From assembly GCA_937884755.1 (NCBI GenBank), contig CAKZYJ010000494.1:1-64000 (forward strand): DNA of 64,000 bases. Direction: 5' to 3'. A model generated the notes under the pieces. That model saw only the letters and a program-made list of their open reading frames with translations, was not told where the DNA came from and did no database searches. The DNA comes from an uncultured Flammeovirgaceae bacterium. GTDB lineage: Bacteria > Bacteroidota > Bacteroidia > Cytophagales > Cyclobacteriaceae. Below are positions 51,537 through 60,966 of the stretch, one piece after another; within the stretch, counting starts at the first letter, position 1, and every line of letters starts with the position of its first letter. Made by a program: the position numbers and the translations under genes.

Positions 51537-53015
51537 ATGAAAATACTCTTAACCGGCGCTAATGGCTACATTGGAGTGAGGCTGTTGCCCGTGTTAGTAC
51601 GGTCGGGCCATACCGTAGTTTGTATGGTGCGCGACCGACGCCGAATGAACATTGACCAATCGCTGGTTGAGTCGGGTTGTGTTGAGTTTTGCGAGGCTGA
51701 TTTACTGAAGCCAGAAACCCTTACGGATCTTCCGAATGATATTGAAGCTGCTTACTACCTGGTGCACTCAATGGGAGGCCGAGGTAATTTTGAAGAAATG
51801 GAGCAGCAAGCGACTAATAACTTTGTCAATCAGGTCAGCAAAACTCAGTGTCAGCAAATTATTTATCTCAGCGGCATCGTCAATGACGATAATCTTTCCA
51901 AACACTTACGATCGCGTAAAAATGTGGAAGACGTCTTGCTCAATAGCGGAGTGCCGACCACAGTGCTGCGAGCAGCCATTATTATTGGTTCGGGGGGAGC
52001 GTCGTTTGAGATTATTCGCGATCTGGTAGAGAAACTACCACTTATGGTAGCTCCCAAATGGGTCAGTACCAAATGTCAGCCTATTGCGCTGCGCAACGTA
52101 CTACAGTATCTGGAAGGGGTACTAGGTAAGGAGGCTGCCTACCAGCGAATATTTGATATTGGCGGGCCCGATGTACTCACCTACGAACAGATGCTAATGC
52201 AATTTGCCAAAGTACGTGGTTTAACCCGGCACATTATTATGGTACCAGTGCTTACCCCCCGCCTCTCGTCTCTTTGGTTGTACTTCGTCACCAGCACCTC
52301 CTTCAAGCTAGCTCGCAGCTTGGTTGATAGCATGAAGAACGAAGTTGTGGTGAAGAAACGCGGTATTGAGAATGTGGTACAATTAGAGCATCTGATCCCC
52401 TACGAAGAGGCTGTACAACGAGCATTTCAGCGAATTGCCCAACGGGAGGTAGTTTCCAGTTGGAAAGACTCGCTAAATAGCAGTAAGGTAGATATTAACC
52501 TGCTGGACCATGTGAAGGTACCCGAACACGGAGTTTTCCGTGATGTGCGTAAAGTACCGTTTAGTAAGCCCAAAGAACAGGTAATTGAAAATATATGGAG
52601 CATTGGGGGCGAACGAGGTTGGTACTACCTGGGCTTTCTGTGGGAGATTCGGGGAATATTAGACCAGATGATCGGTGGAGTAGGATTACGGCGGGGGCGC
52701 CGCAGCAACAGCGAATTAGTACCGGGCGATGCCCTAGATTTCTGGCGAGTACTGGTAGCCGACAAGAAAAAGGGTAGACTGCTGCTCTACGCCGAAATGA
52801 AACTGCCGGGTGATGCCTGGCTGGAGTTTAAGGTGATTGAGGAAAACGGGCAGAACTATTTATTACAGACAGCTACTTATCGCCCGCAGGGCGTAGCCGG
52901 ACGACTGTACTGGTGGTCAGTCTGGCCTTTCCACGGCTTTGTCTTTCCGGGTATGGCTAAGCGAGTGATTCGCTTCGAGGAAAAAATTCCTGACGTCGGG
53001 GAGGTAGCAGCGTAA
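51537..53015 (+). CDS. SDR-family NAD(P)-binding protein with DUF2867 domain
   Basis: A 492-residue protein. The N-terminal 300 residues form an atypical short-chain dehydrogenase (NmrA/YbjT-like), with TGANGYIGVRLLP as the dinucleotide loop and YYLVHSMGGRGNFEEME, YLSGIVND and GVPTTVLRAAIIIGSG following. The C-terminal part (from about residue 320) is a DUF2867 domain, with GWYYLGFLWEIRGILDQMIGGVGLRRGRR and GDAWLEFKV. The fused pair is common in Bacteroidota and actinobacteria, but its reaction is not established. The protein is soluble and the gene stands alone. Confidence 0.9.
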   Translation: MKILLTGANGYIGVRLLPVLVRSGHTVVCMVRDRRRMNIDQSLVESGCVEFCEADLLKPETLTDLPNDIEAAYYLVHSMGGRGNFEEMEQQATNNFVNQVSKTQCQQIIYLSGIVNDDNLSKHLRSRKNVEDVLLNSGVPTTVLRAAIIIGSGGASFEIIRDLVEKLPLMVAPKWVSTKCQPIALRNVLQYLEGVLGKEAAYQRIFDIGGPDVLTYEQMLMQFAKVRGLTRHIIMVPVLTPRLSSLWLYFVTSTSFKLARSLVDSMKNEVVVKKRGIENVVQLEHLIPYEEAVQRAFQRIAQREVVSSWKDSLNSSKVDINLLDHVKVPEHGVFRDVRKVPFSKPKEQVIENIWSIGGERGWYYLGFLWEIRGILDQMIGGVGLRRGRRSNSELVPGDALDFWRVLVADKKKGRLLLYAEMKLPGDAWLEFKVIEENGQNYLLQTATYRPQGVAGRLYWWSVWPFHGFVFPGMAKRVIRFEEKIPDVGEVAA

Positions 53016-53088
53016 AGGTCGGAGGCTAGAGTCTGGAGGTCATCGCAGTACGGTATTCGTATTGTCTGGGTTTTGACGTACAAAAACG

Positions 53089-54513
53089 CTATTTAAATAG
53101 CGGTACTCCCCCCGGAACCCCAAACTCCCTTTCCACATTATCCAGCACCAATACCCAATCATTCCCTCTTAGTCTTGTCGCTGGAGTGAAAGCTCTGATA
53201 CCGGTGGCATCCATGTCTCCAATGAGCGTCGTAGCCCCAGTCTGACAATTGAACCACCAGGCTTTTGCCCGAGGCCAACCGCAAAGATCAAGATCTAAGC
53301 GAACCTCTTTACCCGCGGCTAAATACACCATCACGTAGTCATCTCCACGGGTAGCTACATTATATTCGGTTTCTGGCATATATTTATTCGTCACAATTTG
53401 CTGGAACGGAATACGATCTAGAAACGGGCGGCTTTCTAATAACTTCCGCACATGAAACATATCCTCGGCACCAGGGAGATTCAAAACATCGTACCAATAA
53501 TGCCTGGCCCAGCGAGTAGGTTGGTGCTGGGGAGCGTTCATCTGCCATACATCATGGCAACCGTAGGTGTGCCCAAAAGCCCCACTAAACAGCGATTGAT
53601 AGGCTGCCTGACGCACATCAGCATCATCAAACCACCCAAATGTCTGATAATCCCAATCCACTGGAAAATGCTCATACCGTGGCTCACCATCAAGTACCGG
53701 CTTAATAGGTGTACGTTCATAGTCCGGAATTAGCCAACGGATATATGCGGCATAAGAGCGCTGTCCATGACTGGTTTGTATCATATTAAAATCCAACCAA
53801 TCCGCATCATGAAACCATTGTGAAGAGCTGTGTGCTCCATTAGGATGAAAGGTCATCAAATGATTTTTATCCTGAGATTTTATACCTTCCGCCATAGCGG
53901 TCCAAATAGGATTTTTTTCCTCGCTGCCCGGTCGGTCGGCTCCCATGAGATAAATAATATTAGAAAAGTTTCGGTAGCGTTTACCGATGATCTCTCCGTA
54001 GATTCTGGCATTTTCTACGGTAAAAATTTCTGGCCCCACCCCGTGCCTTTTGGTCACCTTGTCTCCCCAAGTTGGTACCAGTCCAATAAACATTCCTTTT
54101 TCGGCAGCCTTCTTGATGATCCAGTCTACATGTAGAAAATAGGCTTCGTTAATTTTGGTCGGATCATACCCCTCCAGAGGAAGATGACCTTCCGCGTTCG
54201 GAACATCCAGCCCCTCCAACTCGGCTAGAATCACGGCTTGTATTACCGTAAAGCCTTTAGCTCTACGATTTTCAAGATACATGGCAGCCTCATCCTTTGA
54301 AAGTCGATGAAATAGCTCCCAGGCTGTGTCCCCTAACCAGAAGAAGGGAGTGCCGTCTTCAAAAACCAGAAATCGTTTATTTTCTGAAACCCGTAATTTT
54401 CCGTGATCAAGATTATCGGATGGACCTACCCAAGTCGATTGACCTCGGGTAAAAAGAGGTAAGAAAATAAGAAGGGTTGCGAAGGATAATAGCCAATGAT
54501 TGCTGCGTAACAT
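53089..54513 (-). CDS. GH140-like apiosidase (DUF4038) with C-terminal beta domain
   Basis: A 474-residue secreted glycosidase. GH140 enzymes release apiose-linked side chains from rhamnogalacturonan II or related glycans. The signal peptide ends near RGQ (about residue 25). The DUF4038 catalytic TIM-barrel opens LRVSENKRFLVFEDGTPFFWLGDTAWELFHRL, and FTVIQAVILAELEG and MFIGLVPTWGDKVTKRHG follow. PVLDGEPRYEHFPVDW likely carries the catalytic Glu. GHTYGCHDVWQMN is a family signature. The C-terminal 95 residues (from RGDDYVMVYLAAGKEVRLDL) form a putative collagen-binding-like domain, as in GH140. It lies some 34 kb from the D-apionate-lactonase-like gene, with which it would make a logical pathway. 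Confidence 0.85.
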   Translation of the reverse strand: MLRSNHWLLSFATLLIFLPLFTRGQSTWVGPSDNLDHGKLRVSENKRFLVFEDGTPFFWLGDTAWELFHRLSKDEAAMYLENRRAKGFTVIQAVILAELEGLDVPNAEGHLPLEGYDPTKINEAYFLHVDWIIKKAAEKGMFIGLVPTWGDKVTKRHGVGPEIFTVENARIYGEIIGKRYRNFSNIIYLMGADRPGSEEKNPIWTAMAEGIKSQDKNHLMTFHPNGAHSSSQWFHDADWLDFNMIQTSHGQRSYAAYIRWLIPDYERTPIKPVLDGEPRYEHFPVDWDYQTFGWFDDADVRQAAYQSLFSGAFGHTYGCHDVWQMNAPQHQPTRWARHYWYDVLNLPGAEDMFHVRKLLESRPFLDRIPFQQIVTNKYMPETEYNVATRGDDYVMVYLAAGKEVRLDLDLCGWPRAKAWWFNCQTGATTLIGDMDATGIRAFTPATRLRGNDWVLVLDNVEREFGVPGGVPLFK

Positions 54514-54697
54514 TCCAGCAATTTACAAAACCAAATATGAAATTGTTGGTCACTCTAATAACAATTTTGCATTGGTAAAGTAATCCTAGTGTTCTATCAG
54601 TCAGTAAGAAATCAGTCACCAAAGCTTGTTTAATCCGTAGAAATTGGTTAGAAAGCGGATTACTAATTTTACCGTATATTCCTAAACCTCCGGTTTT

Positions 54698-55813
54698 TTG
54701 AAAGACATCATCATCATTGGCGGCGGACTGGCCGGGCTGATTAATGCCATTCGCCTGGCGGAGGCCGGATTAAACGTGCTTCTGCTAGAAAAGAAAACCT
54801 ATCCCTTCCACCGGGTATGTGGGGAGTATATTTCTAACGAAGTAGTGCCGTTTCTGGAATCGATTAATGCGTTCCCTTACGAACTGGAACCTTCCTCTAT
54901 CCGAGAATTTACCTTAACGGCCTGTTCGGGAGCTTCGGCCAGTATGCCGCTCGATTTGGGTGGGTTTGGAGTGAGCCGCCACGCGCTGGATCATTTTCTC
55001 TACCAGCGGGCTCAACAAGCCGGGGCTGAAATCTGTCAGCAAACGGCGGTACAATCAGTAGATTTTTCGGAGGGTCATTTTCGGGTTACATTGCCACAGA
55101 ATGAAGTGGTAGAAGCAAGATTGGTGATTGGGGCTTACGGCAAACGCGCCCGGTTAGATAAGCAACTGGATCGGCCATTTATCCAGCAACGCTCGCCCTA
55201 CATCGGGGTGAAGTATCATATGCGAGTAGATTTCCCGGATGATATAATTGCCCTTCATAACTTTCCCGGGGGCTACTGTGGAATCTCCCGGGTAGAAGAT
55301 GGGCGCTATAATGTATGTTATCTGGGCAGTCGGGCACAACTTCGCAAACACGGTTCCATTGAAGCGATGGAAGCTAAGGTACTGCACCAAAATCCGTATC
55401 TTAAAAATCTGTGGCACTCCGCTGAATTTCTGCTCGACCAGCCGGAAGTGATCAACGAAATATCTTTCGCGCCCAAACAACCGGTTGTCAACCACATCCT
55501 GATGTCGGGCGATACCGCCGGACTCATTACTCCGCTCTGCGGCAACGGTATGGCCATGGCCATCCACTCCGCAAAAATCCTCTCCGACCTGATTATTCAG
55601 CACTACAGTCCCGTTGGTTTCGATCGTACCGCATTAGAAACCCAGTACGCCGACGCCTGGAAAAGGCAATTTGCCGCTCGCCTCTGGGTAGGGCGCAACA
55701 CCCAACGACTATTTGGTGCCAAAATCAGTTCCGAAATTGGAGTACAGTTGGTGAAGCGCTGGCGCTCCGCTGCCCGTAGCATCATGCGCTACACCCACGG
55801 AGAGCCATTCTAG
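54698..55813 (+). CDS. FAD-dependent oxidoreductase, geranylgeranyl-reductase-like
   Basis: A 371-residue flavoprotein. The FAD-binding motif IIIGGGLAGLINAIRLAEAG occupies residues 4-23, followed by LLEKKTYPFHRVCGEYIS and a second FAD motif in MSGDTAGLITPLCGNGMAMAIHS. This is the geranylgeranyl reductase/FixC-like group. The start must be the TTG at 54698 or later, because a TAA lies four codons upstream in frame and no ATG precedes the nucleotide-binding motif. The FAD loop therefore begins at residue 8. Function could be in menaquinone, carotenoid or lipid-unsaturation chemistry; this is inference. Confidence 0.85.
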   Translation: MKDIIIIGGGLAGLINAIRLAEAGLNVLLLEKKTYPFHRVCGEYISNEVVPFLESINAFPYELEPSSIREFTLTACSGASASMPLDLGGFGVSRHALDHFLYQRAQQAGAEICQQTAVQSVDFSEGHFRVTLPQNEVVEARLVIGAYGKRARLDKQLDRPFIQQRSPYIGVKYHMRVDFPDDIIALHNFPGGYCGISRVEDGRYNVCYLGSRAQLRKHGSIEAMEAKVLHQNPYLKNLWHSAEFLLDQPEVINEISFAPKQPVVNHILMSGDTAGLITPLCGNGMAMAIHSAKILSDLIIQHYSPVGFDRTALETQYADAWKRQFAARLWVGRNTQRLFGAKISSEIGVQLVKRWRSAARSIMRYTHGEPF

Positions 55814-55916
55814 GTAGGCAGGGCACCTCTCAGTTACTAAACCTCGGCTAACACATTAGAAAATTATTTCTATCTTAAAGTCAGAACTATTGCTAAAGTC
55901 GCTTAAAATCGAATAA

Positions 55917-56858
55917 ATGGATTCTGATATTAAAGAGCTATATGAGCTGTTACTTCCGAGGTTAGAAGCACTTGAAGAGCAGCGACTTGTCGTTCTTAAG
56001 AAGCTGGAATCTATCAAAAAAACCTCCCTAATCGTAGGGGGGATTATTCTGGTATTATTATTCTTCGTGATGGGTCTTTTCTGGGGATCGGTGGTATCAG
56101 CAACAATAAGTATCACGGTATACACCCTGCTGTATCACCGGGCAGTAAATGATTTCAAGAGAAATTATAAGCAAAATATCTTTCAGGAACTGATTCAAGC
56201 ATTAGGTCCGCAGTACAGCTACGATATGGATGGTAACCTAGAAGAAGATATCATGAAAGAAAGCGGTCTCTTTCACCAGTTTAATTCAGTCAAATGTGAA
56301 GATCTGATTCAGGGCGATTTTGATCGGTACGCTTTCCAAATGGGAGAAATTAACCTATGGTACAACTGGGCGAATAATAAAAATGACGTTGACAGAGGTG
56401 GGGCTACTTCCTATATTTTTAAAGGGCTGTTTTTTGTTGGCACTACCCCAGTTCACTTTCCGCTCAAGATCTGGATTCTTTCCAAGTTTACTCCCCAGGT
56501 GCACCCGGTGAGCCGCATTAACGATGATTGGGAAAAAGTAGAAGTGAAACACTTAGCGTTCAGGAAAGAGTATCAGGTGTATTCGGATAATAAAGCGATG
56601 GCTACCAAACTACTCCAGCCCAAAATTCTGGAAACTATTCTATCGGCTCGAGAGAAAGTGGTGGAAGATAAGATGCGCTACGAAATATCTTTTCAGGGGA
56701 ATCAGGTGTACGTTTCAATAGCCACCACCAAGGAGTTATTTGAACCGCAGATCAGTACTCCCATGACTGATTTTGACGTATTCGCCGCCAACTTTAAGTT
56801 TCTGACTAATACTACCAGCTTACTGAAAAATCTGAATATTTCCGAAAATTTAGCCTGA
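55917..56858 (+). CDS. DUF3137 membrane protein
   Basis: A 313-residue protein with two adjacent hydrophobic segments near residues 38-70 (TSLIVGGIILVLLFFVMGLFWG, then SATISITVYTLLYH). The rest is soluble. The YKQNIFQELIQALGP and NSVKCEDLIQGDFD regions match DUF3137, whose members often lie beside LemA. LemA is absent here. The C-terminal VYVSIATTKELFEPQISTPM pattern fits the family. No function is established. Confidence 0.8.
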   Translation: MDSDIKELYELLLPRLEALEEQRLVVLKKLESIKKTSLIVGGIILVLLFFVMGLFWGSVVSATISITVYTLLYHRAVNDFKRNYKQNIFQELIQALGPQYSYDMDGNLEEDIMKESGLFHQFNSVKCEDLIQGDFDRYAFQMGEINLWYNWANNKNDVDRGGATSYIFKGLFFVGTTPVHFPLKIWILSKFTPQVHPVSRINDDWEKVEVKHLAFRKEYQVYSDNKAMATKLLQPKILETILSAREKVVEDKMRYEISFQGNQVYVSIATTKELFEPQISTPMTDFDVFAANFKFLTNTTSLLKNLNISENLA

Positions 56859-56922
56859 ATGGTAACAGCTTGTTAGCCGCATGCTGCTTTCGAACTACTT
56901 TTCCCTAGTGGCTTACGTATCC

Positions 56923-58488
56923 ATGAAAATTGCCAGTTACACCTTCCTTTCACTATTGCTGATCGTTACCGTAAATAATGTGGGCAATAGTCAGGTTTTA
57001 CCCAGTGAAATACAATTTGTCCGGCAGGGTGTGCAGAGAATGATCTTCGACGAAGAGCAGTCAATCCTGCTAGCCAAGCTCGAGCCTAAAGCAGTAGTTG
57101 GCTTGTCTACCATGTATCCCATCCGTCATTACTTAAGTGAGAAGGCCGAAGTTTCGGTAAGTAATGAACAGTTGGTAATCCAGTCTGAGCAGAAAACCCG
57201 AACCGGAATATGGTTGGGAGGCTTTAATCCGTTTGCCACCTACTCTATCGATCTGGCTTCGTGCAGCGGAGAAGGAGAAATTGGTTTTGAATTTTCTGAT
57301 ACCAACCAACAGGAGCAGTTCATTATCACTGTCTTGGTTAAGGACACTTTGCTTACTGGAGTACAGCTCAAGGTTACCAAAAACGATGAAGTAATAGCCG
57401 AAGAATCGGTGGCGGTAAATCTTACGGGACAAGAAAGCATCAAGGGCAAAATCATCTTGCAGATGCTAGGCAGCGGGCTGGTGCTATATTCGCATAATCA
57501 AGGCTTGCCAAAAGTGATAGGACAGAGCGATTTCAATACCTACCTGGACTTACGTAGCAAACATTGTATTCATTCGTTTCAGTCGAGCTTATACCTGCAA
57601 CTGCTAGAAGGGCAGGTGGCGATCAACCAAGCCAAAATAGCCCTTACCACCGGGGTTGGACTGGCTGATATCAGAGCAATTACCTACGAAAATGGTGATC
57701 CCTTGCTGGATAAGGGGCGGCTGTGGTATACCATGTCTATTCGGGGGCGGGCCTTACCCCACCATATTCAAGGCGTATTTAGCATGAACCCATCCGTGTT
57801 TGACGTCAGACTGGAGGGTGTTATCTTATTTGACCGTGACGATGGCCTACTCCGCAACGAGATCGCTTCCCATATTTTTTACGACCGCACCCAGGACCTC
57901 TGGCGAGGGATCACTACGGGCTTTAGCGCCTTCGCTAATCCCGATGAAGAAAAAAAGCAGTTGCTGGTCGTGGAGAGTAAAAGGGATCCCCGCTTCGGCT
58001 TCTCCGTAATGAGCGCCACACCCTTTGGGGTAGTGGGAGATATTGAAGACCCTCATTTGCTGTTCGATGCGGAAGCAGGAAAATGGCGGATGCTCACCTG
58101 TGTGAACCAGGATGGTTATAAAGCCATCATGCTGGAATCAGACTATTGGAATAAAGAGTACGAACAAATTGCCGGTCCGGTGAAGCACAACTCCACCGGC
58201 ACATCCCTTCAGAAAATCGGAGATAAGCTGTACGCCTTTTCCGGAAGTAAGGAGAGAGAAATATTCATTTATACTTACCCCGATCTGGCAGAAGTTGGTA
58301 CCTTACAAATGGATTTACCTCCCTGGAACGAAACATCCGGTACCAGAGTATGGCCCAATGTAATTCAATTACCCGAAGGTTATCCTTTCAAATACGTAGC
58401 GCTGATGATGGATCGTTTTGACTACCCCGGCATGCCCGAACCGAACTGGACCTACGGCGCTATTTATCTGTACCACGGGTACGACTGA
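56923..58488 (+). CDS. Secreted beta-propeller-type protein, glycosidase-like C-terminal part
   Basis: The ATG at 56923 (MKIASYTFLSLLLIVTVNNVGNSQ) gives a clear signal peptide, so I prefer it to the track start 42 nt earlier. The N-terminal region about residues 30-240 is beta-rich with VVGLSTMYPIRHYLSEKA and IWLGGFNPFATYSIDL. From about residue 245 the strands GRLWYTMSIRGRALPHHIQGVFSMNP, FGVVGDIEDPHLLFDAEAGKWRML, YAFSGSKEREIFIYTY and KYVALMMDRFDYPG resemble five-bladed propellers of GH32/GH43 type. I do not recognise the exact family and cannot name catalytic residues with certainty. It overlaps no real gene, because the next gene should start at 58523. Confidence 0.65.
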   Translation: MKIASYTFLSLLLIVTVNNVGNSQVLPSEIQFVRQGVQRMIFDEEQSILLAKLEPKAVVGLSTMYPIRHYLSEKAEVSVSNEQLVIQSEQKTRTGIWLGGFNPFATYSIDLASCSGEGEIGFEFSDTNQQEQFIITVLVKDTLLTGVQLKVTKNDEVIAEESVAVNLTGQESIKGKIILQMLGSGLVLYSHNQGLPKVIGQSDFNTYLDLRSKHCIHSFQSSLYLQLLEGQVAINQAKIALTTGVGLADIRAITYENGDPLLDKGRLWYTMSIRGRALPHHIQGVFSMNPSVFDVRLEGVILFDRDDGLLRNEIASHIFYDRTQDLWRGITTGFSAFANPDEEKKQLLVVESKRDPRFGFSVMSATPFGVVGDIEDPHLLFDAEAGKWRMLTCVNQDGYKAIMLESDYWNKEYEQIAGPVKHNSTGTSLQKIGDKLYAFSGSKEREIFIYTYPDLAEVGTLQMDLPPWNETSGTRVWPNVIQLPEGYPFKYVALMMDRFDYPGMPEPNWTYGAIYLYHGYD

Positions 58489-58522
58489 CACCTTTCAACT
58501 CAGCCCTCACCAAGCAACCGAC

Positions 58523-59710
58523 ATGAAAGCACTACTGACAGCATTTTTCTTTATGATCATCGCAACTTTAGTTCAAGCTTGCTCGCCAGCCCCAACTGAG
58601 GAGGAAGAAAGCTGGACCTTCGTAAGTATGCCCGATTTTCTGAACGTAGACTGCGATTACCCGCAGGAGGGTTGGGAAGATGCGCTTTCCTACGTACTGC
58701 AATCGGTGAAAGATGAAAACCCGGATTTTCTGCTGGTGGCTGGCGACCTGGTGATGGGGCACTGGGATGCCCCCGAATGGAATGATGCCGATACTATTCA
58801 GAAGTACGCTAATCGCTACTATTCCGCCTGGAAAAGCCGAATGGAGCAGCACGGATTGAAATACTACACCGCTATCGGAGACCACGAGGTAGGCGATAAC
58901 CCCTGGCACACTGACAAGAAATTAGCCGCGGTAAAAATGTATAAAGAAGCCTTTAACCACCACCTTGGTATGCCCCAGAACGGACCAGACCATATGAAGG
59001 GCACTGCCTTTTGGTGGCGGCACAAAAACGTGCTATTTATTTCGGTAGATGTTTTTGAACCCGGCGACAGCGATCAGGGCTTGGTCAAGGCGGGAGTAAC
59101 CGGCAAGCAACTTCAGTGGTGTCGGCAGGTACTGGAAGATAATGCGGATGCCACGCATAAAATTGTGATGGGGCATACCCCTGTACTGAGTCCGGTACGG
59201 CAGTGGAGTTCCAGTGGCCTAACCATTGAAGAGGGAGCAGAATCGGAGTTTTGGCAGTTGATGAAATCGTACAATGTGGATGCCTACCTCTGCGGTGAGG
59301 TGCACGCTATTACCTGTACCGAACGGGACGGTATTATGCAGGTAGCTCACGGTGGTTTGATCGGCTACAACACCCGCACGAACTATATGGTAGTTAAAGT
59401 GAGCGACAACAAACTGGAACTGACGCTCAAGGAGGTAGATATGCTGCCGCAGGGCGACCATCTGTGGCAAACCAAAAACAACCGCCCTTTAGAGGAAGTA
59501 ATCATCAGCGAAGAGAGTAGAAATAGCGGCTTCTATCCGGTAGGACTAATTACCATTGATAAAACTAATGGCAAAAATTTTACTAATCGCCGAGGGCTAT
59601 TTTTGAAGAAATACGAAGCCATGAGTGAGCGCGCTGTCCCCATTTTCAGAAAAAATAATCAACAGAATATTCCTACCGAAGTGACCAAAGTGGTGGTCGA
59701 GAAGGAATAA
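58523..59710 (+). CDS. Lipoprotein metallophosphoesterase
   Basis: A calcineurin-like phosphoesterase exported as a lipoprotein. I chose the ATG at 58523 (MKALLTAFFFMIIATLVQAC), since the track start 105 nt earlier lies inside the previous gene and lacks a signal. Motifs for the dinuclear metal site are visible in order: an early D in SMPDFLNVDCDYP, GDLVMGHWD, GDHEVGDNPWH, VMGHTPVLS and GEVHAITC. GD, GDHE and the H residues match the family. The first motif deviates from the usual DxH, with a D-x-x pattern. Substrate may be a phosphorylated sugar or nucleotide, which is unproven. Confidence 0.85.
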   Translation: MKALLTAFFFMIIATLVQACSPAPTEEEESWTFVSMPDFLNVDCDYPQEGWEDALSYVLQSVKDENPDFLLVAGDLVMGHWDAPEWNDADTIQKYANRYYSAWKSRMEQHGLKYYTAIGDHEVGDNPWHTDKKLAAVKMYKEAFNHHLGMPQNGPDHMKGTAFWWRHKNVLFISVDVFEPGDSDQGLVKAGVTGKQLQWCRQVLEDNADATHKIVMGHTPVLSPVRQWSSSGLTIEEGAESEFWQLMKSYNVDAYLCGEVHAITCTERDGIMQVAHGGLIGYNTRTNYMVVKVSDNKLELTLKEVDMLPQGDHLWQTKNNRPLEEVIISEESRNSGFYPVGLITIDKTNGKNFTNRRGLFLKKYEAMSERAVPIFRKNNQQNIPTEVTKVVVEKE

Positions 59711-59844
59711 TTGGAAACTACTACTAACGAGTTCATCATCTCCCTTCGCGGCCTAAGCAAGCTTAGTATTTTCGTTGCTATTCGCACAATTGGTATATTG
59801 GCAGCTAACACTCAGTATAACGCTAGTTTGATAAACTCCTAACC

Positions 59845-60912
59845 ATGAGAAAAACCTTCTACCTATTTTGTACCCTGCTCATGCTCGCTGGGGTGAGTAG
59901 TCTCGCCCAGACCTTCCCCGGCGAAGATTGGAATTACACCGAAATCCCCCAAGCCCAGGGCTGGGATGCTGAAAAAAGTGAGGCCTTCCGCCGCTACATT
60001 ATCGATAGTTCTTACGTCACCGGCCTGCTTATTGTGCACGACGGTAACATTGTGTTTGAGTATGGCGACGTGGAGGAGAATAGCTATATCGCCTCCTGCC
60101 GTAAAAGTGTGTTGGCCATGCTGTACGGCGAATACGTGGAAAATGGTCAGATCGATCTGGACAAAACCATTGAGGAGCTCCGCCTTGATGATGTAGAAGG
60201 CATTTTGCCCATTGAGAAACAGGCTACCATCCAGGATTTGATTTCGGCTCGCTCTGGAGTGTATCACCCTGAAGGGTACCCCGGCGGCATGCAGCAGTAC
60301 GCCCCGGCGCGAGGCTCGGTAGAACCGGGTTCCTACTGGCTGTACAGCAACTGGGATTTCAACGTAGCCGGCTACGTATTTGAACAGGAAACCGGGAAAA
60401 ACATCTACGATGAAGTAGAACGAAAATTAGCCCAACCGCTAAATATGCAAGACTGGGACCGATCGCTACAACAGAAGCAGGGCGATACTACCATCTCTAA
60501 GTACCTGGCCTACCCCATGTGGTTTTCTACCCGCGATATGGCCCGCATCGGCTTGCTCATGCTGCACCACGGCAACTGGAATGGTAAACAACTCATTAGC
60601 GAAGCGTGGGTGGACGAAATGCTGAAGCAACGCACCTCGTACGAAGAACTAAATAGCAACGTTCCGGTATTTGAAGGGACCGGCGTGGATTTTGGCTACG
60701 GCTACATGTGGTGGCTCTGGGAAAATACCTCGGACGAACGACTAAAAGGCGCTTATTCCGCTCAGGGGGCGATGGGGCAAAGCATTACAGTCTACCCTGC
60801 CATCAATACAGTAGTGGCCTACAAAACCAAAGCTGCCTACCGAAGGCGCAACAGCCGGGAGGTTCGGTTAGACTTACTCAAAAAAGCCGCTGAACTTTAT
60901 ACCGCTCGTTAG
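59845..60912 (+). CDS. Secreted serine hydrolase of the beta-lactamase/penicillin-binding fold
   Basis: A 355-residue exported hydrolase of the class C beta-lactamase/esterase group. The signal peptide ends near SLAQ. The nucleophile SxxK motif is SCRKSVLAM near residue 83, and the YxN motif is YSNWDFNVAGYVFE. The third motif lies in SAQGAMGQSITVYP near the C-terminus, in place of KTG. These points support an esterase or peptidase rather than a true lactamase. It starts a short run of hydrolase genes with the SGNH protein that follows 54 nt later. Confidence 0.88.
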   Translation: MRKTFYLFCTLLMLAGVSSLAQTFPGEDWNYTEIPQAQGWDAEKSEAFRRYIIDSSYVTGLLIVHDGNIVFEYGDVEENSYIASCRKSVLAMLYGEYVENGQIDLDKTIEELRLDDVEGILPIEKQATIQDLISARSGVYHPEGYPGGMQQYAPARGSVEPGSYWLYSNWDFNVAGYVFEQETGKNIYDEVERKLAQPLNMQDWDRSLQQKQGDTTISKYLAYPMWFSTRDMARIGLLMLHHGNWNGKQLISEAWVDEMLKQRTSYEELNSNVPVFEGTGVDFGYGYMWWLWENTSDERLKGAYSAQGAMGQSITVYPAINTVVAYKTKAAYRRRNSREVRLDLLKKAAELYTAR

Positions 60913-60966
60913 CTGATAATGTAGCGATACTATCATTTTATCCCCATCCGAGCCACTTCCGCCGCT

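Noticed and set aside
55154-55603. Minus-strand ORF of 149 aa
   Set aside because: It lies wholly within the FAD oxidoreductase gene, which has strong motifs; no family pattern is seen in the antisense frame.
59753-59766. Palindrome CTAAGCAAGCTTAG followed by TATTTTC as a terminator
   Set aside because: The loop would be only 2-4 nt and the stem about 5 bp, with a poor T-tract; too weak to list.
59863-60267. Minus-strand ORF of 134 aa
   Set aside because: It is antisense to the serine hydrolase gene, with no recognisable motif.
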